Made by a program: the position numbers and the translations under genes. Positions 1 through 6,178 of a stretch of 6,308 bases of DNA are shown piece by piece; the first letter of the stretch is position 1, and each line of letters starts with the position of its first letter. Under the pieces are notes generated by a model. The model searched no databases. It worked only from the letters and a program-made list of their open reading frames with translations, and was not told where the DNA came from. The stretch is from Sulfurimonas sp. (GTDB lineage: Bacteria > Campylobacterota > Campylobacteria > Campylobacterales > Sulfurimonadaceae): contig WFPU01000255.1 in NCBI GenBank assembly GCA_015487435.1, positions 1 to 6,308 on the forward strand. The letters run 5' to 3'.

Positions 1-372
<372 letters not shown>

Positions 373-561
373 AACTATATGATTTTTTTCATGTATGTCT
401 AGCGTTCACTATCTTATTTAGTGTATACTTATTTAGTTAGGATTAAATTCCTTTGTTGACTTTACCAATTGATATACAATGAACTGTCTTTTATTAGATA
501 CTCACTCATTAGACTTTTTCAAGTCAAATATAAGTACATCCAATTGTATTTATATTTGACT
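373..561 (+). other. 23S-5S internal transcribed spacer
   Basis: This AT-rich spacer of about 190 bp contains no tRNA gene and no protein gene that I can support. Just after the 23S end, 376-382 can pair with 389-395 (7 pairs, one G-U, loop of six T), a weak hairpin. The right end carries the strong hairpin listed separately. A promoter-like TTGACT (456-461) lies near TATACAAT (473-480), but the spacing is too short for a standard sigma-70 promoter. The spacer is probably removed during rRNA maturation. Confidence 0.8.
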
Positions 562-563
562 TG
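520..563 (+). other. Long hairpin at the 5' edge of 5S rRNA, likely pre-rRNA processing stem
   Basis: Positions 520-538 pair with 545-563 without a gap: 19 pairs, one of them G-U (534 with 549), closing a 6-nt loop TCCAAT (539-544). The right arm ends at or within the first base or two of the 5S gene. A double-stranded stem of this length just upstream of 5S is a plausible RNase III (or other endonuclease) processing signal in the rRNA precursor. It is not a typical intrinsic terminator: no T-run follows the right arm, and the 5S gene lies directly downstream. The structure is seen directly; the processing role is inferred. Confidence 0.7.
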
Positions 564-682
564 TCTAGGTGGCTATAGAGAGGGGGAAACGCCTGGTCCC
601 ATTCCGAACCCAGAAGCTAAGCCCCTCATCGCTGATAATACTGCATCTTTCAGGTGTGGAAATGTAGGTCGCTGCCTAGTTT
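562..682 (+). rRNA. rrf: 5S ribosomal RNA
   Basis: This is a full-length 5S rRNA of about 120 nt. The conserved core is readable: GGTCCCATTCCGAACCCAGA (595-614) around loop B/C, the AAGCTAAGCCCC stretch after it, and GGAAATGTAGGTCGC near the 3' side. The terminal helix is formed by CTAGG (565-569) with CCTAG (675-679), weakened further out by a T-T mismatch. Alignment with E. coli 5S puts the ends near 562-563 and 682; both are uncertain by a few bases. It is the last gene of the rRNA operon, on the same strand as 23S. An open frame across it (469-750) is not a gene. Confidence 0.96.
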
Positions 683-712
683 GTCTTCCCTTCTTTATTA
701 TTGATTATGTTA
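683..712. other. Short convergent gap between 5S rRNA and aat, no clear terminator
   Basis: Only about 28 bp separate the 5S 3' end from the aat stop codon on the opposite strand. I find no GC-rich hairpin followed by a T-run for either direction. A weak pairing, GTTAAT (709-714) with ATTAAC (746-751), has a loop of about 30 nt and is unlikely to terminate. Termination here may use Rho or a structure I cannot see. Confidence 0.5.
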
Positions 713-1387
713 ATTTATCTCCCATTTTTTATTTATATTGTCCATATTAACTTTTTTTAATCTCTTTAAAAAATACTCTCGACTTACTTCTTTAGCTCCT
801 AAACTTTTTAAATGTTCCGTCGGTACTTGACAATCTATAAAATCATATCCCCATATTTTGAGATGTTGTATAAGTATTGCATAAGCGGATTTTGATGCAT
901 CGCTTTTGTATGCAAACATAGATTCTCCACAAAAAACTTTTCCTATGGCTAATCCATATAAGCCACCAACTAATTGACCATCAAGGTAACTTTCAACAGA
1001 ATGTGCAATATTTTGACCATGTAGTACACTATATGCTTCTATAATGTCATCATTAATCCATGTACCTTCCTGCCCTGTTCGTTCTATATTTGCACAATTT
1101 TTCATAACTTGTTCAAATTGTGTATCAAATCTATAGGTGAATTGTTTCATACTTTTTCTTAGTGAACGGCTTAGTTTAAAATCATCAAGTTCCATTATAA
1201 GGCGTGGATTTGGAGACCACCAAAGTATAGGGTCATTGTTGGAGTACCAAGGAAAAATCCCTTGTTGGTACGCACGTAAGAGTCTTGATGGATTTAAATC
1301 ACCTCCCCATGCAAGGATACCATCTTCACTTGCTGTATTTGGATGAGGGAAGGAGAGGGTATATTTATTGAGCTGTGGAATTTCCAC
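710..1387 (-). CDS. aat: Leucyl/phenylalanyl-tRNA--protein transferase
   Basis: Aat is a cytoplasmic enzyme that moves Leu or Phe from an aminoacyl-tRNA to the N-terminal Lys or Arg of a protein, creating a primary N-degron for ClpS-ClpAP. The 225-aa product is close to the family length (E. coli 234) and has the family motifs in order: GGDL (28-31), GIFPWY (43-48), WWSPNPR (56-62), VGGLYG (140-145), GESMF (154-158), ASK (164-166), IDCQ (184-187) and HLKSLGA (192-198). By alignment E155, D185 and Q187 match the E. coli catalytic-site residues E156, D186 and Q188. The start is GTG, placed directly after the clpA TAA with no gap; an AAGG lies 8 nt upstream inside the clpA end. It is the last gene of the metY-clpS-clpA-aat operon and appears intact. 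Function is assigned by family, with high confidence. Confidence 0.96.
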   Translation of the reverse strand: MEIPQLNKYTLSFPHPNTASEDGILAWGGDLNPSRLLRAYQQGIFPWYSNNDPILWWSPNPRLIMELDDFKLSRSLRKSMKQFTYRFDTQFEQVMKNCANIERTGQEGTWINDDIIEAYSVLHGQNIAHSVESYLDGQLVGGLYGLAIGKVFCGESMFAYKSDASKSAYAILIQHLKIWGYDFIDCQVPTEHLKSLGAKEVSREYFLKRLKKVNMDNINKKWEIN

Positions 1388-3565
1388 TTATAGAGCCTTA
1401 AATGTAAGTAAGAGTGTCTCGTTGTAATCAACAAAAACTTCTCCACCATGTTGCAATTTTCCAAAAAGAATTTCATCACTGAGTTTATTGGTGATATTGT
1501 TTTGGATGAAGCGTTTGAGAGGTCTTGCTCCCATTTCTACAGAGTATTCACTCTTGGCAATAAACATGACAGCTCTTTGTGAAATGCTTACTGTGATTTT
1601 TTTCTTTTTGAGTTCTTTATTTAATTCATCAATGAATTTTTTGACAATATCCTCTACGGTTTTTATATCGAGCATGTTAAAATTAATGATTGCATCTAAT
1701 CTATTTCTAAATTCTGGACTAAAAAAAGATTTCAACTCTTCATTTTTTGCAATGGAATCATCTTTATTAAAACCCATAACACTTCTTGCATTTGCCCCGA
1801 TATTGGATGTCATAATGAGTATGACATTTTGAAAGTTTGCTTTGTATCCATTGTTGTCAGTTAAGGTGGCACTATCCATGATTTGCAATAATATATTGAT
1901 AAGATCTGGATGTGCCTTTTCGATTTCATCTAAAAGTAAAACAGTGTAAGGATGCTTTTTAATACTCTCTGTGAGTAAGCCCCCTTGTTCATAACCTACA
2001 TAACCTGGAGGTGCACCAACGAGTCTGCTCAGTGCATGTTTCTCCATATACTCACTCATATCAAATCGTTCATAATGGATTCCGAGTATATCACTTAAGG
2101 CTATGGCTAACTCTGTTTTTCCAACACCTGTAGGTCCAGCAAAAAGAAAAGAGGCAATAGGTTTTGTTTGGGTGCTAAGCCCTGCTTTAGAAATTTTAAT
2201 TGCTTCACTTACTTTATTAACTGCTTCGCCTTGACCAATAACTCTTTGTCGTAAATTATTTTCTAATTCTTGTAAAGCAACTGTTTCATCTTGAGTGATA
2301 TTTTTTGTAGAGATACCTACAATGGATGCTATAGTGTTTTCTATATCTTGTGCATTGACTTTAAGTTTTCTCTTTTTTTTCAAATGAAATGAAGCAGCTG
2401 TTTCATCTATAAGATCAATCGCAATATCAGGCAAATATCTATCTGTTATATATCTTTTTGAGAGTTCTACAGCACTTTTTAAGGATTTGTTGGTGTAATG
2501 AATGCCATGATGTTGTTCATATTTTTTTTGTAAACCTTTTAAGATGAGATAACTTGTTTTTTTAGAAGGCTCATCGATATTTATTTTAGAAAAACGCCGA
2601 CTTAATGCTTTGTCTTTTTCAAAACCATTTCTATATTCTGCAAAGGTTGTAGCACCCATACAGCGTAACTCTCCAGAAGCTAGGGCTGGTTTGAGCTGGT
2701 TTGCAGCATCCATAGTGCCACTTGTTGCCCCTGCACCGATGAGTGTATGGATTTCATCTATAAACAAAATAGCATTTTCTTGCATTTTGAGTTCATCCAT
2801 GACACCTTTAAGGCGTTTTTCGAAATCACCTCTATATTTTGTACCTGCAAGTAAAGCACTCATGTCTAGGGCATAAAGTTTGGAACCTTTTAAAATTTTT
2901 GGAATCTTATCTGCAACAATATTGAGTGCTAATCCTTCAGCAATGGCAGTTTTTCCAACACCTGCTTCTCCTACTAAAATTGGATTATTTTTTTTACGAC
3001 GACAAAGAATCTGTGTTACTCGTTGAATCTCTTTATCTCGACCAATGACAGGATCTATTTTTCCCTCTTTGGCTTTGTGTAATAAATCGATAGTATATTT
3101 TGCAAGAAATGTTTCTTCTTCTTGATTTATTGGTTGTGAAATATCTGTATGTGAAATTAATTCTAAAACATCAAGTTGTGAGATTTGGTATTCGTTGAGG
3201 AGCATATATGAGAATGTATCTTTTTCGTGAAATAAAGCCGCAAGTAAATCACCGACATCTGCACTGTTTTTTTGTGCAGATTGTAAGTGTCGAATCATCG
3301 TATCGACTAAACGAGAGAGTGCAACACTTTCATAGGGTTCTTGATTGATACCTTGTGGCAGTTCCTCAATTTGTGTTTGGATATACAAAGAGAGTTCCTC
3401 TTTCATTCTATCAATATCACCACCACATGTTGCAATGATATAACTGCCTTCTTCTGAGGAGAGTACAAGGTAAAAAACATGTTCAATCGTTAAATATTCA
3501 TGTCGCATATCTTTTGCAAAGAGGACTGATTTTTGAAAAATATCATTTAAGGGGGTACTAATCAC
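1388..3565 (-). CDS. clpA: ATP-dependent Clp protease ATP-binding subunit ClpA
   Basis: ClpA is a hexameric AAA+ unfoldase that threads substrates, including ClpS-bound N-degron proteins, into the ClpP peptidase in the cytoplasm. The 725-aa product has an N-terminal Clp repeat domain (about 1-140), then D1 with Walker A GEAGVGKT (199-206), pore loop GTKYRGDFE (241-249) and Walker B ILFIDE (266-271). D2 has Walker A GPTGVGKT (477-484), pore loop GYVGYEQGG (521-529), Walker B LLLDE (543-547) and sensor-2 GARPLKR (679-685). There is no long middle coiled-coil domain, which excludes ClpB and fits ClpA (E. coli 758 aa). The ClpP-binding loop reads MGF (597-599) instead of the usual IGF/IGL/VGF, a mild change. 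The GTG start overlaps the clpS stop by one base (TAGTG) and aligns with the E. coli N-terminus; a strong GGAGG lies 7 nt upstream. clpP is not in the window. Confidence 0.98.
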   Translation of the reverse strand: MISTPLNDIFQKSVLFAKDMRHEYLTIEHVFYLVLSSEEGSYIIATCGGDIDRMKEELSLYIQTQIEELPQGINQEPYESVALSRLVDTMIRHLQSAQKNSADVGDLLAALFHEKDTFSYMLLNEYQISQLDVLELISHTDISQPINQEEETFLAKYTIDLLHKAKEGKIDPVIGRDKEIQRVTQILCRRKKNNPILVGEAGVGKTAIAEGLALNIVADKIPKILKGSKLYALDMSALLAGTKYRGDFEKRLKGVMDELKMQENAILFIDEIHTLIGAGATSGTMDAANQLKPALASGELRCMGATTFAEYRNGFEKDKALSRRFSKINIDEPSKKTSYLILKGLQKKYEQHHGIHYTNKSLKSAVELSKRYITDRYLPDIAIDLIDETAASFHLKKKRKLKVNAQDIENTIASIVGISTKNITQDETVALQELENNLRQRVIGQGEAVNKVSEAIKISKAGLSTQTKPIASFLFAGPTGVGKTELAIALSDILGIHYERFDMSEYMEKHALSRLVGAPPGYVGYEQGGLLTESIKKHPYTVLLLDEIEKAHPDLINILLQIMDSATLTDNNGYKANFQNVILIMTSNIGANARSVMGFNKDDSIAKNEELKSFFSPEFRNRLDAIINFNMLDIKTVEDIVKKFIDELNKELKKKKITVSISQRAVMFIAKSEYSVEMGARPLKRFIQNNITNKLSDEILFGKLQHGGEVFVDYNETLLLTFKAL

Positions 3566-3864
3566 TACTCTTCCTCCATACTTGCTTTGAGGGGAAAGCC
3601 ATTGTCTTGTGCTTTTTTTCTTACTTGCATTACTTTTGTTTCTGCAATCTCTTTTGTGTAAATGCCACAGAGCCCTTTGTCTTTTTTATGCACTTCAAGC
3701 ATAATGTTTTCAGCTTCTTCATAACTTTTATGAAAAAAGGTCATTAAAACATCTATGACAAAATCCATAGATGTATAATCATCATTTAAAATGAAAACTT
3801 TATACCGTTTTGGGTATTTGATTTTGAGTGCTTCTGAGAGTTCATAATCTGTATGTATAGACAT
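3565..3864 (-). CDS. clpS: ATP-dependent Clp protease adaptor ClpS
   Basis: ClpS is a small adaptor that binds proteins bearing N-terminal Leu, Phe, Tyr or Trp and delivers them to ClpA for ClpAP degradation. The 99-aa product keeps the binding pocket: N27-D28-D29 (E. coli N34-D35-D36) in the run LNDDYTSMDFV, the gate residue M33 (E. coli M40) and H59 (E. coli H66) in LEVHKKDKGLCG. The flexible N-terminal tail of about 20 residues, needed in E. coli to regulate ClpA, is present. The ATG start lies 3 nt after the stop of the upstream sulfhydrylase gene with no clear Shine-Dalgarno, suggesting translation by coupling. The last codons (Met-Glu-Glu-Glu) contain the GGAGG that serves clpA. The gene is intact. 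Confidence 0.97.
   Translation of the reverse strand: MSIHTDYELSEALKIKYPKRYKVFILNDDYTSMDFVIDVLMTFFHKSYEEAENIMLEVHKKDKGLCGIYTKEIAETKVMQVRKKAQDNGFPLKASMEEE
3573..3577 (-). promoter_or_regulatory. Shine-Dalgarno for clpA inside the clpS 3' end
   Basis: On the minus strand these bases read GGAGG, 7 nt before the clpA GTG start. This is a textbook ribosome binding site embedded in the final ClpS codons. It supports the GTG start chosen for ClpA over the next in-frame ATG (residue 20), which would lose conserved N-domain sequence. Confidence 0.85.
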
Positions 3865-3867
3865 CGT

Positions 3868-5103
3868 TTATTTCGCTGCGTTTAAAAAATCATCTATAAT
3901 ATCTTGCGGATTTTCAAGACCAATAGAGATACGAATAAGACCATCAGTGATGCCTAAAAACTGTTTTGTTTTTGTATCGAAATCACTGTAGATTGTTGAA
4001 GCCATATGGAGTGCTAAAGTCCTGCTATCACCTATATTTGCGGTGATTGTTGCTAGTTTTGTTGTATTGAGAAATTTGAAAGCTTTTTCTTTTGTTCCCA
4101 TATCTATGGTTAAGAGGGTTCCACAGCCATTTTGAAAGTCACTTACATATCTTTTATGGTGTGGATGTGATGCTAAAGATGGATGATTTATTTTAAGTCC
4201 TGCTGCATCAAGTGCTTTTGCAACAGTCGCAACACTTTGTACGATTCGAGGAAGCCTCAAAGCAAGAGTTTCCATACCAAGCATTGTTTGGTAACTTGCC
4301 TGTGCATTTGCACTCATACCTAAATCTCTTAAAGCTCTTTTTTTCGCTATAGGTATGAGAGCGGCTTTTCCTGCTTTATCAATGATTTTATGGAGGTCTT
4401 TGTATCTTGGTGTTTTTAATTTATCATCTTTTTCTTGAATCTTTCGAAAGACAACACAGCCTCCCAGTGCAGAAGAATTTCCAGATAAAATTTTGGTTGT
4501 TGAATACACTACTATATCTGCACCAAGTTTTAAAGGTGCAATACTTAAGGGTGTGATTGTATTATCAACAATAAGTACAATTCCTGCATCATTTGCAATC
4601 TTTGCAATTGCCTTTATGTCTGGTAAGCGCATATTCGGGTTGCCAACACTTTCTAAAAAGATGATTTTTGTGTTTTGTGTGATAGCATTTTGGATGTTTT
4701 CAAGTTCATCAACATCAAAAAAAGATGTTTTCACATGAAAGCGAGAGAGTGTCTCTGTAAAAAGTGCATAGGTACCGCCAAACAGCCCGCCTATACTGAT
4801 AATTTCATCTCCGCTAGAGACTAAAGAGAGGATAGCAAGAGAAGATGCTCCCATTCCAGAACTTGTTGCAACTGCACCAATGCCACCATCCATTGCAGCT
4901 ATGATTGATTCTAATTTTGCAGTTGTTGGATTGCCCATGCGAGAATAAAGTGGTTTTTTTATACTTCCATCAAAAATGCCTTCTGCTATTTCTGGAGTGC
5001 CATAGCCAAAAGAAGCAGAATTTGTAATAGTCGGGGAGACTGCTCCCTCTTTATTTCCAATAGATTGGACAAATTGTGTACAGTAGTTTTCAAAATGATT
5101 CAT
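3868..5103 (-). CDS. PLP-dependent O-acetylhomoserine sulfhydrylase-like enzyme (MetY type)
   Basis: This is a Cys/Met-metabolism PLP enzyme of fold type I, acting in the cytoplasm. The likely reaction is sulfide plus O-acetyl-L-homoserine to homocysteine, a direct route to methionine. Visible features are YSRMGNPT (53-60), the cofactor-phosphate stretch SSGMGA (81-86), the ring-stacking Tyr in GGTY (112), the PLP aspartate in VDNT (D180), the Schiff-base lysine K204 in STTK, and the carboxylate-binding Arg R391 in GLIRISIGLE. The 411-aa length, the RALRDLGMSANAQ...LGMETLALR section and NIGDSRTLALHMAST fit MetY better than the shorter cystathionine gamma-synthases. The usual GG(H/N) context after the lysine reads SGNSSALGG. 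A related lyase or other acyl-homoserine specificity cannot be excluded. The ATG start has AAGG 10 nt upstream. It heads the operon with clpS, clpA and aat and has its own promoter just upstream. Confidence 0.88.
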   Translation of the reverse strand: MNHFENYCTQFVQSIGNKEGAVSPTITNSASFGYGTPEIAEGIFDGSIKKPLYSRMGNPTTAKLESIIAAMDGGIGAVATSSGMGASSLAILSLVSSGDEIISIGGLFGGTYALFTETLSRFHVKTSFFDVDELENIQNAITQNTKIIFLESVGNPNMRLPDIKAIAKIANDAGIVLIVDNTITPLSIAPLKLGADIVVYSTTKILSGNSSALGGCVVFRKIQEKDDKLKTPRYKDLHKIIDKAGKAALIPIAKKRALRDLGMSANAQASYQTMLGMETLALRLPRIVQSVATVAKALDAAGLKINHPSLASHPHHKRYVSDFQNGCGTLLTIDMGTKEKAFKFLNTTKLATITANIGDSRTLALHMASTIYSDFDTKTKQFLGITDGLIRISIGLENPQDIIDDFLNAAK

Positions 5104-5121
5104 TTAAGAGTAACCTTATAT

Positions 5122-5133
5122 TTAAGTACTTAA
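5122..5133. promoter_or_regulatory. 12-bp perfect palindrome at the metY transcription start
   Basis: TTAAGTACTTAA is a perfect 12-bp palindrome centred on the predicted start point of the minus-strand operon and touching the last base of its -10 box. It could be an operator half of a larger site or a chance AT-rich palindrome. No function is assigned. Confidence 0.3.
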
Positions 5134-5160
5134 TTATACATTAGATGTGATAAATGTATA
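5133..5160 (-). promoter_or_regulatory. Sigma-70 type promoter for metY-clpS-clpA-aat
   Basis: On the minus strand a perfect TATAAT (5138 to 5133) is preceded by TG and, after a 16-bp spacer, by TATACA (5160 to 5155), which matches the TTGACA -35 box at four of six bases. The predicted start point is near 5126, giving a leader of about 22 nt before the ATG at 5103. No other convincing promoter is seen within the operon, so it probably drives all four genes. Confidence 0.7.
5135..5160. promoter_or_regulatory. Candidate operator: perfect 8-bp inverted repeat over the metY promoter
   Basis: TATACATT (5135-5142) and AATGTATA (5153-5160) are exact reverse complements separated by 10 bp, so half-site centres are 18 bp apart. 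The two arms coincide with the -10 and -35 boxes of the minus-strand promoter. This geometry would suit a dimeric repressor. AT-richness and the promoter boxes raise the chance of coincidence, and I cannot name the regulator. Confidence 0.4.
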
Positions 5161-5191
5161 GATAATAACTATAAGTGAGCTATTTTTATGA

Positions 5192-5197
5192 TAAAAT
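5192..5197 (+). promoter_or_regulatory. Candidate -10 box for the coiled-coil/zapA pair
   Basis: TAAAAT, preceded by TGA, fits the relaxed extended -10 typical of low-GC Campylobacterota promoters, which often lack a clear -35. A start near 5204 would give a leader of about 27 nt with GAGG at 5217-5220, 10 nt before the ATG. TATATA at 5204-5209 is a less likely alternative because it would start transcription at the ribosome binding site. Confidence 0.45.
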
Positions 5198-5230
5198 TGT
5201 GACTATATAAAAATATGAGGATTTAGACGA

Positions 5231-5458
5231 ATGCAAGAACAAACAATTTTAGAAAAATTGGATGAAAAAGTATCTCAGTTAGTACAAAAATGTGACTCCC
5301 TTCAAGGTGAAAATGAGATGATGCGAAATGAGCTTTTAACATTAAAAGCTGAAAGAGAATTAAAAGATAAAGAGATAGAAAGATTGAGTGAAGAGAATAC
5401 AATGAAGGAATTAGAAATTGAAGAGATTGTCAGTAAGATAGAAAGCATCTTAGGTTAG
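5231..5458 (+). CDS. Small coiled-coil protein, ZapB-like in context
   Basis: The product has 75 residues and is almost wholly predicted coiled coil. From about residue 4 to 72 Leu, Ile, Val and Met recur at heptad-like intervals among many Glu, Lys and Gln, with no Pro and a single Cys (21). There is no signal peptide or membrane segment. GAGG 10 nt upstream supports the ATG. It is followed after 7 nt by a zapA-like gene, so the two are likely one operon. E. coli ZapB (81 aa) is likewise a short all-coiled-coil protein that binds ZapA at the Z-ring, and Caulobacter pairs zapA with the coiled-coil zauP. A partner role for this protein is therefore a reasonable inference from size, structure and neighbour. 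Coiled coils converge easily, so homology to ZapB is not claimed. Confidence 0.75.
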   Translation: MQEQTILEKLDEKVSQLVQKCDSLQGENEMMRNELLTLKAERELKDKEIERLSEENTMKELEIEEIVSKIESILG

Positions 5459-5465
5459 AAAAAAA

Positions 5466-5678
5466 ATGAGTAAAAAAATAAGTTTAAATATTGGTGGTCG
5501 GAACTTTGATATTGATGTGGATGAACAGTTCGCAACATTTATCGAGCATCAAATAGCCAAAGATTTTCACGGAGAAGGCAAAAATGATTTGAAAATCTTG
5601 GTGCAGGCCTATGTGGGAAAAACTTATGAATTATATACTCAAGAACAAAAAATAGAAAATATTTTAAAAAAGATTTAG
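5466..5678 (+). CDS. zapA: ZapA-like cell division protein
   Basis: This 70-residue protein begins with a strand-rich segment, ISLNIGGRNFDIDVDEQF (5-22), that matches the ZapA N-terminal pattern (a short beta hairpin around I-G-R-x-F/Y). It ends with a helix (about 40-69: LKILVQAYVGKTYELYTQEQ then a charged tail) suited to coiled-coil dimerisation. ZapA binds FtsZ filaments on the cytoplasmic side of the membrane and promotes their bundling at midcell. The length is at the short end (B. subtilis 85, E. coli 109), but the protein ends naturally and similar short forms are known in this phylum. The start follows the upstream stop by 7 nt, with AGG at 5452-5454. The stop codon lies in a 9-bp motif that repeats 20 bp downstream, next to the mobile DNA. 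The family call is moderately sure. Confidence 0.7.
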   Translation: MSKKISLNIGGRNFDIDVDEQFATFIEHQIAKDFHGEGKNDLKILVQAYVGKTYELYTQEQKIENILKKI

Positions 5679-5720
5679 GTAAATCCGACGAGATTTAGGC
5701 TCATAAATTGCTTATAGGCT
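5671..5720 (+). repeat. Short ~20-bp-spaced repeats at the zapA/insertion-sequence junction
   Basis: AGATTTAGG occurs at 5671-5679 (over the zapA stop) and again at 5691-5699, a 20-bp step. The second copy runs into TAGGCT, which recurs at 5715-5720, about 19-20 bp later. The pattern could be transposase-binding sites at the ISAs1 left end, a remnant of target duplication, or chance. Confidence 0.35.
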
Positions 5721-5736
5721 TTAAAAAGTCACAAGC

Positions 5737-6142
5737 ATGAAACTAAAACAGAAGAAGCTACTCTTAGAAGAGCTAAAAACAGTCAAAGATTTTAGAGTAG
5801 ATAAGCATAAAATACTCTATCCACTACACGAGATTCTCTTTATGACACTCTTTGCCCTATTAAAGGGCAATACAACTTTTAAAGAGATGCACCTCTGGAT
5901 GGAGTTCTCTGCAAATAATAAGATTCTCAAAAAAGTATTTGTTAAAAAAGATATTGGTATTCCTTGCAAATCAACACTTCATCGTATATTGATGAATGTT
6001 GACAACAATGAATTAGAAGCTATATTCAGAGAATACTTTAAAAAGTTCATAGAGAAGAAAAATGTAGCAGTTGATGGAAAATGGCTCAATGGAAGCGACA
6101 TCAATGCTCAATACAGACAGCAAAGTCATAATGCAATTTTAA
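5737..6142 (+). mobile_element. ISAs1-family insertion sequence, left part, interrupted
   Basis: The element is recognised from its transposase. Its left boundary lies somewhere in 5679-5736 but I cannot identify a terminal inverted repeat there. Its right part is displaced by the IS256-family element that enters at about 6143. The remainder, if still present, should lie beyond the right end of the window. Confidence 0.65.
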
Positions 6143-6149
6143 GGGACCG

Positions 6150-6178
6150 TTCAAAATTCTGTGTCAATCGGGTAAAAT
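6150..6178 (+). promoter_or_regulatory. Candidate transposase promoter in the IS256-family left end
   Basis: TTCAAA (6150-6155, four of six to TTGACA) and TAAAAT (6173-6178) are spaced by 17 bp, with a predicted start near 6185 and a 17-nt leader. The -35 box lies within the terminal repeat, a common arrangement in insertion sequences. The TAA in this -10 region also ends the chimeric ISAs1 frame. Confidence 0.4.

Larger units (their letters stand above)
5104..5230. other. Divergent intergenic promoter region
   Basis: This 127-bp, very AT-rich gap lies between the minus-strand metY-clp operon and the plus-strand coiled-coil/zapA pair. It carries a recognisable promoter for each direction and two symmetric motifs near the minus-strand promoter, listed separately. 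The predicted leaders are about 20-28 nt, too short to hold a SAM or other riboswitch. Confidence 0.8.

Noticed and set aside
456..480. Promoter-like TTGACT and TATACAAT in the 23S-5S spacer
   Set aside because: The boxes are only 11-13 bp apart, too close for sigma-70, and 5S is normally made from the rRNA operon promoter.
469..750. Open frame on the plus strand across the spacer and 5S gene
   Set aside because: Its central part is the 5S rRNA sequence; the frame is incidental.
709..751. GTTAAT / ATTAAC inverted repeat as a terminator
   Set aside because: Only six AT-rich pairs with a loop of about 30 nt, partly inside aat; too weak.
1137..1832. Plus-strand open frames opposite aat and clpA (1137-1346, 1488-1832)
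   Set aside because: They are antisense to well-supported genes and have no recognisable domains.
2610..2876. Plus-strand open frame opposite clpA
   Set aside because: Complement of the conserved ClpA D1 ATPase region; shadow frame.
4493..4738. Plus-strand open frame opposite the MetY-like gene, with hydrophobic stretches
   Set aside because: The hydrophobic look comes from the complement of the PLP-domain coding sequence; no start signal.
5104..5130. SAM riboswitch upstream of the methionine-pathway gene
   Set aside because: The predicted leader is only about 22 nt, far too short for a known SAM riboswitch, and no conserved core is present.
5679..5736. Canonical ISAs1 left terminal inverted repeat
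   Set aside because: No CAGGG-type end typical of many ISAs1 elements was found; the left boundary was left undefined.
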